Source: Candidatus Giovannonibacteria bacterium RIFCSPLOWO2_01_FULL_46_13 (GTDB lineage: Bacteria; Patescibacteriota; Minisyncoccia; JACPKW01; UBA11713). From it: 10,967 nucleotides of DNA. The stretch is from the NCBI GenBank assembly GCA_001778785.1, contig MFIE01000007.1:16084-27050 (forward strand). The letters run 5' to 3'. The position numbers were made by a program, and so were the translations under genes. The stretch's first letter is position 1. Each line of letters opens with the position of its first letter. Below the pieces are notes generated by a model. It was not told the origin of the DNA. It did not search any database and was given only the letters and a program-made list of their open reading frames with translations. Of this stretch, positions 1 to 6,595 are shown in pieces.

Positions 1-486
1 TTCCAGGAACCCCTCCCCCTGATTTTTATCATTATTCACCTCCCCGCTGCCCTCTAAAAATCCTTCCCCGTAATTCTTGTCAGGACGTGATTCGTTGGTT
101 AAATCTAACTCCCCGCTACCCTCTAAGAATCCTTCTCCGTAGTTTTTGTTAGGATTAGAATCAAAGCTCCTCTCATATCCAGGCAGATCCGGCAGTCGTG
201 GCGCGCGAAATCCCCCAATATCAAAAAATCCTATTACAACGTTTATAATTCCCCATACTGCAACCATCACGAAGAGACCGATTAAACCGTAAATTATATA
301 TTGCCTTCCTTCTTTTCGTTTTTCTTCGTCACCGCCGGAAATTATAAAGAGAACAATTCCCCATAAAAACACGATCGTCGCGATCGCGAAAATAATAGGG
401 ATTATCTTATTCAGAAGTTCTACGACGCTATTTATTATTCCGGTGACTGTTTGCGCGTGCGCAATTGGTATTAAAGAAAAATTCAT
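1..486 (-). CDS. T4SS_pilin-like two-helix membrane protein with C-terminal repeats (3' end cut by window)
   Basis: The frame is open from ATG 486 to the window edge: 162 residues, no stop. Residues 1-12 (MNFSLIPIAHAQ) end in an AHA-Q signal-peptidase-like site, but the leader is very short and a TAG lies in frame just upstream with no other start between. Two hydrophobic helices (about 27-50 and 63-90) flank a charged loop with GGDEEKRKEGR. This is the layout of the small TrbC/VirB2-like 'T4SS pilin' proteins common in Patescibacteria. After the second helix comes a soluble tail in which the unit KNYGEGFLEGSGE starts at residue 114, recurs at 137, and begins again as KNQGEGFLE at 154 when the window ends. 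The gene lies 4 bases after the 86-aa pilin-like gene, so the two are surely cotranscribed. The helix region is nearly identical to that of the 118-aa neighbour. The pilin family is fairly sure; the role of the repeat tail (surface display, adhesion) is inference. Confidence 0.85.
   Translation of the reverse strand, partial: MNFSLIPIAHAQTVTGIINSVVELLNKIIPIIFAIATIVFLWGIVLFIISGGDEEKRKEGRQYIIYGLIGLFVMVAVWGIINVVIGFFDIGGFRAPRLPDLPGYERSFDSNPNKNYGEGFLEGSGELDLTNESRPDKNYGEGFLEGSGEVNNDKNQGEGFLE
42..150 (-). repeat. Coding tandem repeats in the pilin-like tail
   Basis: Bases 42-81 and 111-150 are about 40-base near-identical copies 69 bases apart, differing at roughly six positions. Both encode K-N-Y-G-E-G-F-L-E-G-S-G-E. 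A third copy starts near base 27 and runs off the left edge. The spacers between the repeats differ in sequence and length (23 then 17 residues from unit to unit). They are in frame within an open gene, which makes them protein repeats and not CRISPR-type repeats. Confidence 0.85.
241..297 (-). repeat. Near-identical paralogous segment, copy A
   Basis: This 57-base stretch matches 834-890 with about six differences. Both encode the second helix of a pilin-like protein (IYGLIGLFVMVAVWGI). The flanking sequences are much more diverged, so the match is local. Confidence 0.8.
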
Positions 487-490
487 TGTA

Positions 491-751
491 TTAAAAACGT
501 TCTACAAAATGTATTAAAACCCAAATAATGCCATTGGCCCCGAACATGATCACGAGCCCAATGATTCCCCAAAGCATGTGCTGCTTGCCCTTATCCCTCT
601 CCTCCTCGTTGTCGCGATTCGCGATGAATTCAACGACGCCCCAGAGGAAAAGGATAGTGGCAAGTGCGAACAACAATAGAACGATTGGCCGCAAAATCTG
701 GTCGGTCAGGAGGGCAATTATTTCTTCAGCAGTTTTTGCGTATGCGACCAT
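491..751 (-). CDS. Small T4SS_pilin-like two-helix membrane protein (86 aa)
   Basis: The protein is 86 residues. A short amphipathic N-terminus (MVAYAKTAEEIIALLTDQIL) is followed by a hydrophobic helix at about 22-44 containing ATILFLWGVVEFI. A very charged loop (NRDNEEERDKGKQ, 45-57) follows, and a second helix lies at about 59-82. The F-L-W-G-V motif and charged hairpin loop match both flanking genes, so this is a third divergent copy of the same fold. Unlike its neighbours it has no signal peptide. It sits 7 bases after the 118-aa gene and 4 bases before the repeat-tailed gene. By family it could be a pilin-like subunit or small inner-membrane component of a type IV secretion or conjugation-like apparatus. 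No VirB4, VirB6 or VirD4 gene is in the window to confirm that, so the function is inferred. Confidence 0.85.
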   Translation of the reverse strand: MVAYAKTAEEIIALLTDQILRPIVLLLFALATILFLWGVVEFIANRDNEEERDKGKQHMLWGIIGLVIMFGANGIIWVLIHFVERF

Positions 752-758
752 GTTTTAA

Positions 759-1115
759 CTAGATTCCGCGAAGGTCTCCCGGCGATGTCGGGATGCCAGT
801 GTTTCCTCCCGGAAGGAAGAATCCAACCAAGACGTTTACGATTCCCCATACCGCAACCATCACGAAGAGACCGATCAAACCGTAGATCATGAGTGACCTG
901 GCTTCCGCGCGTTTTTCTTCGTTAGCTCCGGCAAGAAGGAATGTTATTACTCCCCACAAGAATACGATCGTACCGATTATAAGAAGGATCGGGATTATCT
1001 GGTTTAGGAGGGATTGTATCCTCTCTCTTATCGTGAAGACGGTTCCTTGACCGAAAGCGAAAAATGGTGTGGCCAATGCTACCGCGTACGGAAGAACTTT
1101 TGTAAGTTTGTTCAT
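759..1115 (-). CDS. T4SS_pilin-like secreted or membrane two-helix protein (118 aa)
   Basis: The protein is 118 residues. Residues 1-22 form a clear signal peptide (basic MNKLTK, hydrophobic core, cleavage near AFG-Q). Helix one is at about 39-62 (IIPILLIIGTIVFLWGVITF), then a charged turn (GANEEKRAEARS, 63-74), helix two at about 75-100, and a short Gly/Pro-rich tail ending SPGDLRGI. It has the topology of VirB2/TrbC-type pilins as seen in CPR T4SS_pilin proteins. It is the first of three tandem pilin-like genes and is separated from the next by 7 bases. Its second helix is nearly identical, in DNA as well as protein, to that of the gene at 1-486, which points to a fairly recent duplication or gene conversion. 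An AT-rich stretch upstream may hold its promoter. The family call is good; the actual assembly it belongs to is not shown here. Confidence 0.87.
   Translation of the reverse strand: MNKLTKVLPYAVALATPFFAFGQGTVFTIRERIQSLLNQIIPILLIIGTIVFLWGVITFLLAGANEEKRAEARSLMIYGLIGLFVMVAVWGIVNVLVGFFLPGGNTGIPTSPGDLRGI
834..890 (-). repeat. Near-identical paralogous segment, copy B
   Basis: This is the partner of 241-297, lying within the 118-aa pilin-like gene. Most of the differences are silent third-position changes, so the shared stretch reflects common descent or conversion together with protein-level constraint. Confidence 0.8.
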
Positions 1116-1160
1116 AATTTAGTTAAATATTATAAAATTTAAGACCTTTTAGCTTATTTT

Positions 1161-1166
1161 ATTATA
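1161..1166 (-). promoter_or_regulatory. Candidate -10 box for the three-pilin unit
   Basis: On the minus strand this reads TATAAT, 45 bases upstream of the ATG at 1115, inside the only sizeable gap (1116-1198) of the leftward gene cluster. No good -35 is found at 16-18 bases (the best is GATAAA or ATAAAG), so the promoter would be weak or need an activator. The rest of the gap is AT-rich and shows no hairpin terminator for the upstream gene. Confidence 0.35.
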
Positions 1167-1198
1167 GTACAACATTTTGTAAACTTTATCCACACGAG

Positions 1199-2161
1199 CT
1201 AATTTTTATAAACCGAGAAATGCTCAGCATTAATTCCCGGAACAGTTATGACTTTGCCGGATGGCACCCCAGCTTTAAGTAATTGATCTTTCCTTACATC
1301 ATTTTGCACTTCATAAACTGGACGCAAGCCAGCTGCCTCTGATTTCTGTATGAAATATTTTATATCATTCGTGCTTCCTCTCGCTGAACCCAATAGGTTA
1401 GCATCTACGCAAGTACCAGCATTGTGGCAGGAATTTTTATGGTTTACGGTAGGGGGCCATGTTTCTGTGACCTGCCAGTAGCCTGTTTTGCCGTCGCCGA
1501 TTATAGCGGCGTTGAGAGATGATAGTTTTGTGTTTAGTTCGCTATCAACCTGGCAAGTTTGCCCTTGTGCCGAAGCTTTGCATGAGCCTGGTTTAACTGG
1601 GAAATTTCCAAGGTTCGTACATGTAGGGCACCTTTGCTGGGTTATGGGTGTGGCTCCCGGTTTTGTAGATGTTGTTGGCGCAGAGATTCCAGCGCCGCCA
1701 GTTACGAACGGGGAATTTTTGCAGAAATCCGTATTGGTCCATAGGGTTCCATAGAAGGGATTCTTAAAGGCGAGCGTATCTAGTATCGTGTTTATAATAA
1801 TCCACGCGCCAAAAGCTATTAGAAATCCAATTATGGCCGAAGTAAGAATTTCTTTTCCTCGTTCAATCTTTTGCTCGGAGCCTCCCGATATTAACCAATA
1901 AATCCCCCCGACGAGAATAGCAATAACTAAGAGGGGGGTCGCGAGTCCCCAGAGGAGAAAGTCGATTACGTTATGCGCAAGTTCATAAAGATGGCAGACA
2001 TTACAAGGCTCTCCCTCTCCGCCGCATGGTACGAGGGGTGTCCCAATCCCAACGTGCGCGTCCGCGGCGAGCGGCGAGAAAATTAAAAAGAGGCCAAATA
2101 AAATTATGCCTAAAAGATAGAGGCTATTGGTTATATAAAGCTTCGAGTTGTGATTTTGCAT
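1199..2161 (-). CDS. Secreted T4SS_pilin-like protein fused to an M15/Hedgehog-like peptidase-fold domain
   Basis: The protein is 320 residues. A signal peptide or anchor spans about 10-36 (ending ADA-H). A Cys-rich patch follows (C46, C53, C56), then two hydrophobic helices at about 68-92 and 107-127 around a charged loop (SGGSEQKIERGKE). This is the two-helix pilin-like layout of the downstream small genes. A Thr/Pro/Gly linker (about 147-177) and more cysteines (178, 181, 194, 203) lead to a C-terminal domain at 205-320. That domain carries H241 and S244-C-H246-N-A-G249-T-C-V-D253, which fits SxHxxGx(A)xD of D-Ala-D-Ala-peptidase/Hedgehog-type zinc folds. It ends in E313-H314-F-S316-V-Y, where family members usually have HxH or ExxWH. 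The fold suggests peptidoglycan cleavage or binding near a secretion apparatus, but S316 replaces the expected last zinc ligand, so it may be inactive. The ATG start overlaps the upstream gene by 38 bases; no other ATG, GTG or TTG occurs before the signal sequence. Confidence 0.8.
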   Translation of the reverse strand: MQNHNSKLYITNSLYLLGIILFGLFLIFSPLAADAHVGIGTPLVPCGGEGEPCNVCHLYELAHNVIDFLLWGLATPLLVIAILVGGIYWLISGGSEQKIERGKEILTSAIIGFLIAFGAWIIINTILDTLAFKNPFYGTLWTNTDFCKNSPFVTGGAGISAPTTSTKPGATPITQQRCPTCTNLGNFPVKPGSCKASAQGQTCQVDSELNTKLSSLNAAIIGDGKTGYWQVTETWPPTVNHKNSCHNAGTCVDANLLGSARGSTNDIKYFIQKSEAAGLRPVYEVQNDVRKDQLLKAGVPSGKVITVPGINAEHFSVYKN

Positions 2162-3404
2162 CGCGGCTCGCTTCTGCTTCTGACTTCGCGCCAGTATATA
2201 CGGATTGTATCATCTGCGAGAAAATTCCTGAAGTTCGCGCGTATTCGATGTCGGGCCAGCTTTTAAATTTAACAGCCTCGCGATAAATCGTATCAAGGAT
2301 TGCGTTTCCTGTGCCCGATCCGAGAAGGTCGCGGCGCGATGGGGCTAAATAAGTGTTTGAGGAAACTTCTTTAACATTTTCTCCAGCGACGAGTAATTTT
2401 ATAGCTTCTAACGCCACTGTTTTATTTCGAGACTGTTCGATTATCCCGAGAGATAAAAATTTTCCGTAGGTTAGATTAAGTTTTCCGCCGGAGATTTGCG
2501 GTACGGAAGTAATGTCGAAGTTGATGTGGGGGTTTTCAATTTTCATTCGCGGATATTCCGAACCGAATCCGAGGTAGGTTGCCGCGAGTTCGCGATAAAA
2601 AGCTTCGTTGGAATTTGGCATGGCTTTTGACCATGAGTATGAAGTTTTCTGGATATTTGAAAAATCTGTATAGAAACGAAGGGCGCTTTGCACCGTGTCG
2701 GCCGAGGAGCCTTGTGGAGAGAAACTAACTTTTAGGCTTCGCTCGACGATCGGGGCTCCGGTTTGCAAAACTAAAAGGGAAATTATTTCTTTAAAGTTTT
2801 TGACATTTGATTCGAGCCCCAAAGGCGCCCCGGATTGGGTGATGGCCCCGTTATTTATTTTGGTAAGGCGCCGCGACGCGGAGACGAAAGCATCCCAAGT
2901 TTTGGGGGCGGACGCGATAGATTCATTCCTGAATAAATCTCGGTTGTAGTAAAAAACCAAAGGATCAATTAAATAGGGAAGTCCCAAGATTTCTCCTGAT
3001 TCTTGGATTAAAATTTCGGTGCCATCGGAAAATGTGTCGCGGAAAATGCGCTCGGTTATAAATTCTTCCGGAAGCGGAGTGAGCTTGTCGCGGTATTCGA
3101 GGATTAATTCTGAAGGAAAAATAATTATATCGGGCCCGGCTTGCTCGGCCAAGGCTTCGATCAAGTCGCGCTCGAAAGTCGCCGGATTTTTCTGCTGGTA
3201 GTTAATTTCAATTGCATATGGAGCCACGCCGAGTTTATCTAAAATTCCTTCCATGTTTTGCTTGGGGATAGTACCCCACATGGTCGCGGTTTTAAGTTCT
3301 TTCGTATCGGTTCCGAAGCCGGGAAGCACACCCGCAAAAATTAAAACAGCTACAAAAGCTGCGGCCGCCCCGACGCTAAGCAATATTATTTGAAGTTTCC
3401 CCAT
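2124..3404 (-). CDS. Membrane-anchored extracellular solute-binding protein, family 1
   Basis: The protein is 426 residues, the usual size for sugar-type ABC substrate-binding proteins (SBP_bac_1). Residues 5-28 form one hydrophobic segment. No lipobox exists, since there is no cysteine in the whole protein, so it is probably held by an uncleaved N-terminal helix facing outward. Family marks are the N-terminal lobe with GPDIIIFPSE (90-99), GLPYLIDPLVFYYNRDLF (141-158) and APKTWDAFV (166-174), the typical hinge-proximal signature, and a C-terminal lobe ending in a long helix. No permease or ATPase gene is in the window, so the transporter is either elsewhere or absent. The gene starts 11 bases after the methyltransferase gene and its end overlaps the pilin-fusion gene by 38 bases, which couples them. 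Carbohydrate or oligosaccharide capture is the family expectation; the actual ligand cannot be read from the sequence. Confidence 0.85.
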   Translation of the reverse strand: MGKLQIILLSVGAAAAFVAVLIFAGVLPGFGTDTKELKTATMWGTIPKQNMEGILDKLGVAPYAIEINYQQKNPATFERDLIEALAEQAGPDIIIFPSELILEYRDKLTPLPEEFITERIFRDTFSDGTEILIQESGEILGLPYLIDPLVFYYNRDLFRNESIASAPKTWDAFVSASRRLTKINNGAITQSGAPLGLESNVKNFKEIISLLVLQTGAPIVERSLKVSFSPQGSSADTVQSALRFYTDFSNIQKTSYSWSKAMPNSNEAFYRELAATYLGFGSEYPRMKIENPHINFDITSVPQISGGKLNLTYGKFLSLGIIEQSRNKTVALEAIKLLVAGENVKEVSSNTYLAPSRRDLLGSGTGNAILDTIYREAVKFKSWPDIEYARTSGIFSQMIQSVYTGAKSEAEASRDAKSQLEALYNQ

Positions 3405-3415
3405 CTTCGTTTTTA

Positions 3416-3946
3416 TTAAGGCTTTTTAAAAATTAATCCGTAATGGTTTTCCCCGACGTTTAATTCTTTTTCGAAACTAAACCCAGTTTTCAAAAATAAA
3501 TCTTCGGCTTCTTGCCGGTTTACGCGGTGGACGAGGGGAGGCCCGAAAGATTTTTTCTCCTCATCCCATTCAACCAGCGTCGCCCTTCCCGCGGGTTTTA
3601 AAATCCTGAAGGCTTCCTCCGCGAGATTTTTCCTGTTTTCAACTTGGAACAAGATGTTAGAGATCATGACCATATCAACCGTATTTTCTTTCAAGTGCGA
3701 GCCTTCTTTCTGGTCGAGGTCGGCCCGGAGCGTTTCGACATTAAAAAGGCGAGCTTCCCTAGCCTTGGACCGGATTATGTCCATTATTTCTTTTCTGATG
3801 TCCAAGGCGTAAACTTTTCCTGCAGCCCCCACGCGTTTTGCGATCGGGATCGAGTAAAAACCCGCACCGGCACCGAAATCCGCTACTTTCATTCCCGGCA
3901 ATATGTCGAGTATTTTAACTATTGATTCTGGTTCTACGAATGCCAT
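3416..3946 (-). CDS. Class I SAM-dependent methyltransferase
   Basis: The protein has 176 residues from ATG 3946. An in-frame TTG at 3958 would add four residues and overlap gyrA by 10 bases. I prefer the ATG, which falls 2 bases after the gyrA stop. The Rossmann-type SAM site is plain: motif I VADFGAGAGFYSIPIA, the acidic end of strand two in VYALDI, a D-rich motif near RADLDQ, motif II/III DMVMISNILFQV, and RILKPAGRATLVEW. It is a compact methyltransferase of the Methyltransf_11/25 type, shorter than UbiE. The substrate is unknown; nothing marks it as an rRNA, DNA or quinone enzyme. Its place between gyrA and the solute-binding protein gives no clear pathway. The fold is certain, the specificity open. 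Confidence 0.9.
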   Translation of the reverse strand: MAFVEPESIVKILDILPGMKVADFGAGAGFYSIPIAKRVGAAGKVYALDIRKEIMDIIRSKAREARLFNVETLRADLDQKEGSHLKENTVDMVMISNILFQVENRKNLAEEAFRILKPAGRATLVEWDEEKKSFGPPLVHRVNRQEAEDLFLKTGFSFEKELNVGENHYGLIFKKP

Positions 3947-3948
3947 TT

Positions 3949-6381
3949 CTATAGGCAAGTGATCGAGGCGAGCTGATCTTTATCAAGCCTCATGATGCGA
4001 ACTCCTTGAGTGGCTCTTCCAAGCTCTGGGATTTCCTTGAGCGAAGTCCTTATGACTTGTCCCTTTTTGGAAATCGCGATTATTTCTTCGAGTCCCGGCG
4101 TCAAAACCGTTGCGGATACGAGGTTTCCGGTTTTCGGCGTCACTTTGGAAGTTTTTATTCCAGAGCCGCCTCTTTTCTGGAGCCTGTATTCGCTCACTTT
4201 AGTTTTTTTGCCGAATCCGTTTTCCGAGACAACTAAGACCAAAGCGTCTTTATCGTCGGCTTTAATAACATCCGCGCCGACGAGCTCATCTCCTTTTTTA
4301 AGGCGCATGGCTTTAACCCCCTGCGCTCCACGCCCCATTTCGCGGACATCCGACGATTTGAACCGTATGGCCTGTCCCTTTTTGGTTGTAAGCGCGATGT
4401 GGTCGTTTTTCTCGGCGAGCCTGACCCAGCACAAGATGTCTTCTTTCTGCAGGCGGATCGCAATTATTCCGGAACGGCGGACGTCTTGGAAGTGTTTGGA
4501 GTCTACCTTTTTAATTATACCTTCTTTGGTAATCATGACTAAGGATAAAGTCTCTCCTTTTTTAGTCTTTGGCACGGCGAGCATTGATGTTATTTTTTCA
4601 TCCTGCGAAACCGGCAGGAAGTTCTGGATAGCTTTTCCTTTGGAGACGCGCTTTCCTTCCGGAATTTCATACATTTTCGCCTGGAACACTTTTCCTTTGG
4701 ATGTGAAGAAGAGAAGGTCGTCGTGCGTGTTGCCCGTCAAGAAGTTCGTTACAATGTCTTCTTCTTTTGTTTCGTGCCCGATTATCCCTTTGCCTCCGCG
4801 CTTCTGTACCCGATATTCTTCCGGGTTTACGCGCTTGATGTATCCGTCCTGCGTTAAGACGACGATTGTTTCTTTATCTGGGATCAAGTCTTCCATGGAA
4901 AAAGATTTAACTTCCGAAGAAATTACTTTCGTTTTTCTCGCGTCCGCGTATTTTCCCCTGAGTTCGACAAGTTCGTCTTTGACGGTCTGGGCAATCCTTT
5001 CCGGATCTTTTAAGAGGGCCCTTAAATCTTTGATTATTTTTTGTTTTTCCTTTAACTCATCGTCAATTTTCTGCCTTTCGAGTCCCGCCAAGGTAGACAG
5101 GCGCATTTCCAAGATCGCTGTGGCCTGCCGGTCGGAGAGGTCGAACTTCTTCATTAAATTCTTGTGTGCGTCGTCGCGAGTTTCCGAAGCTTTAATCGTC
5201 TTGATCACGGCGTCGATGTGGTCCAAGGCTATTTTTAGCCCCTCTAATATATGGGCGCGCTCCTCAGCTTTCCTCAAATCGAATTTAGCCCTTCGCTCGA
5301 TTACGATTTTTCTCCAAGAAACGAAATTTTCCAGGATGCTTTTAAGCGAAAGGACCTGCGGCTGGATCCCGTCTACGAGCGCGATCATGTTGAAGTGGAA
5401 AGATTTTTCGAGGTCGGTATATTTATAAAGCCCGTTTAGGATTTTTTCCGGGACGGCGTCATGTTTTAAATCGATCGCGATGGTAAGCCCCTCTTTGTCC
5501 GATTCGTCGCGAATGTCGCGTATCCCCTCGAGCCTTTTCTCGCGGACAAGGTCCGCCATTTTGATTATTAGTTCGGATTTATTTACCTGATACGGGATGG
5601 AGGAGATCATGATTTGAAAATTGCCCTTTGAGTTCTCAACTATCTCCGCTTCGCCCCTGGTCAAAACCGATCCGCGGCCGGTCGCGTACGCTTGGAGCAA
5701 ATCTCTTTTTGAAAAAATAATTCCGCCGGTTGGAAAATCCGGGCCTTTCACGAATTCCATCAAGTCTTCGGTGGTGGCTTTTGGTTTTGCAATTAAATAG
5801 CAGACCGCATCAACTAACTCTCCCAAATTGTGCGGGGGGATGTTCGTGGCCATACCGACCGCGATTCCAAGCGTCCCGTTCAAAAGTAGGTTCGGCAAAG
5901 CCGCCGGAAGGACCACGGGCTCCTGGCGCGTGCCGTCGTAGTTGTCGCGAAAAGGAACGGTTTCTTTTTCTATGTCCGCGAGAAGTTCTTCGGAAAGCTG
6001 CGTCATCCGAACCTCGGTGTACCTCGGGGCGGCGGCGTTGTCCCCGTCGATCGATCCAAAGTTTCCCTGTCCGTCCACGAGGGGATAGCGCATGGAGAAA
6101 TCTTGGGCCATGCGCACGATGGAATCATAAACCGCCATGTCGCCATGGGGGTGATATTTCCCTAAAGTATCTCCGACGACCGCCGCAGATTTCCTATACT
6201 TGGCGTTATGCATCAAGCCCATCTCGTTCATGGTGTGCAAAATCCTGCGGTGCACCGGTTTTAACCCGTCTCGGACATCCGGAAGGGCGCGCGAGACAAT
6301 AACGGACATGGCGTAGTCCAAATAAGAATCGCGCATCTCCGGTACAATATCCCGCCTAGTTATGTTTTTATCTTCTGACAT
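3949..6381 (-). CDS. gyrA: DNA gyrase subunit A
   Basis: The protein is 810 residues and full length for a type II topoisomerase A subunit without the acidic tail of the 875-residue E. coli protein. With GyrB it introduces negative supercoils using ATP. The breakage-reunion domain begins SRALPDVRDGLKPVHRRI. The catalytic pair is R120-Y121 in AAPRYTEVRM, with the quinolone pocket at GKYHPHGDMAVYD (74-86). AVGMATNIPPHN (174-185) and the coiled-coil tower follow. The C-terminal pinwheel carries the GyrA box QKRGGKG (526-532), which separates gyrase from topo IV ParC, and a second similar LQKRGGSG (734-741) in a late blade. The residue matching E. coli Ser83 is Met82, while Asp86 (Asp87) is kept. 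The ATG start overlaps the preceding 70-aa gene by 14 bases. No clear Shine-Dalgarno is seen, so translational coupling is likely. gyrB is not in the window. Confidence 0.97.
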   Translation of the reverse strand: MSEDKNITRRDIVPEMRDSYLDYAMSVIVSRALPDVRDGLKPVHRRILHTMNEMGLMHNAKYRKSAAVVGDTLGKYHPHGDMAVYDSIVRMAQDFSMRYPLVDGQGNFGSIDGDNAAAPRYTEVRMTQLSEELLADIEKETVPFRDNYDGTRQEPVVLPAALPNLLLNGTLGIAVGMATNIPPHNLGELVDAVCYLIAKPKATTEDLMEFVKGPDFPTGGIIFSKRDLLQAYATGRGSVLTRGEAEIVENSKGNFQIMISSIPYQVNKSELIIKMADLVREKRLEGIRDIRDESDKEGLTIAIDLKHDAVPEKILNGLYKYTDLEKSFHFNMIALVDGIQPQVLSLKSILENFVSWRKIVIERRAKFDLRKAEERAHILEGLKIALDHIDAVIKTIKASETRDDAHKNLMKKFDLSDRQATAILEMRLSTLAGLERQKIDDELKEKQKIIKDLRALLKDPERIAQTVKDELVELRGKYADARKTKVISSEVKSFSMEDLIPDKETIVVLTQDGYIKRVNPEEYRVQKRGGKGIIGHETKEEDIVTNFLTGNTHDDLLFFTSKGKVFQAKMYEIPEGKRVSKGKAIQNFLPVSQDEKITSMLAVPKTKKGETLSLVMITKEGIIKKVDSKHFQDVRRSGIIAIRLQKEDILCWVRLAEKNDHIALTTKKGQAIRFKSSDVREMGRGAQGVKAMRLKKGDELVGADVIKADDKDALVLVVSENGFGKKTKVSEYRLQKRGGSGIKTSKVTPKTGNLVSATVLTPGLEEIIAISKKGQVIRTSLKEIPELGRATQGVRIMRLDKDQLASITCL

Positions 6382-6580
6382 TTTCGAAAGAATTTTTTAT
6401 TACTTCCCATGGGGAAGGGCCACTACTTCCGGATTTTTCCGGTTCGTCCTGGAAAGTAACAAAGCTTGCCCACAATATTATTATAATCGCCATCGAGATT
6501 GCCATGCTGAAAAATAATATCCTGCGCTTCTTCTCAACGGGCTTTTCTCTTATCTCCTCAAGTTTATCGAAAAAACTCAT
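6368..6580 (-). CDS. Small single-span membrane protein (70 aa), function unknown
   Basis: The protein is 70 residues. A basic, charged N-terminus (MSFFDKLEEIREKPVEKKRR) is followed by one hydrophobic helix (about 21-43) and a polar tail of about 27 residues with SGSSGPSPWEV. The positive-inside rule puts the N-terminus in the cytoplasm and the tail outside. It is a real gene by position: 15 bases after the MBL gene and overlapping gyrA by 14 bases, with a GGTGG element about 6 bases before the ATG. I do not recognise a family. Coupling to gyrA may only reflect operon packing. Confidence 0.75.
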   Translation of the reverse strand: MSFFDKLEEIREKPVEKKRRILFFSMAISMAIIIILWASFVTFQDEPEKSGSSGPSPWEVIKNSFENVRR

Positions 6581-6595
6581 CTCTATCCACCAATT

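Noticed and set aside
27..150. Short regularly recurring repeats at the left edge, considered as a CRISPR array
   Set aside because: The repeats are imperfect, unevenly spaced and in frame in an open coding sequence; the spacers are coding too.
1116..1198. Terminator or small RNA in the gap before the three pilin genes
   Set aside because: The stretch is AT-rich with a TATAAT but shows no stable hairpin or conserved RNA motif that I can see.
4010..5428. A 472-codon open frame on the plus strand, antisense to gyrA
   Set aside because: It is a shadow of gyrA codon usage: the protein is Ser/Phe/Cys-rich without domains, and gyrA on the other strand is unmistakable.
5730..6302. A 190-codon plus-strand frame antisense to the start of gyrA
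   Set aside because: Arg/Ser/Pro-rich translation with no motif, lying opposite the highly conserved gyrase active-site region.
6429..6442. Inverted repeat CCGGA-TTTT-TCCGG in the 70-aa gene
   Set aside because: Only 5 bp, no U run on either side and within coding sequence; expected by chance in a region of this size.
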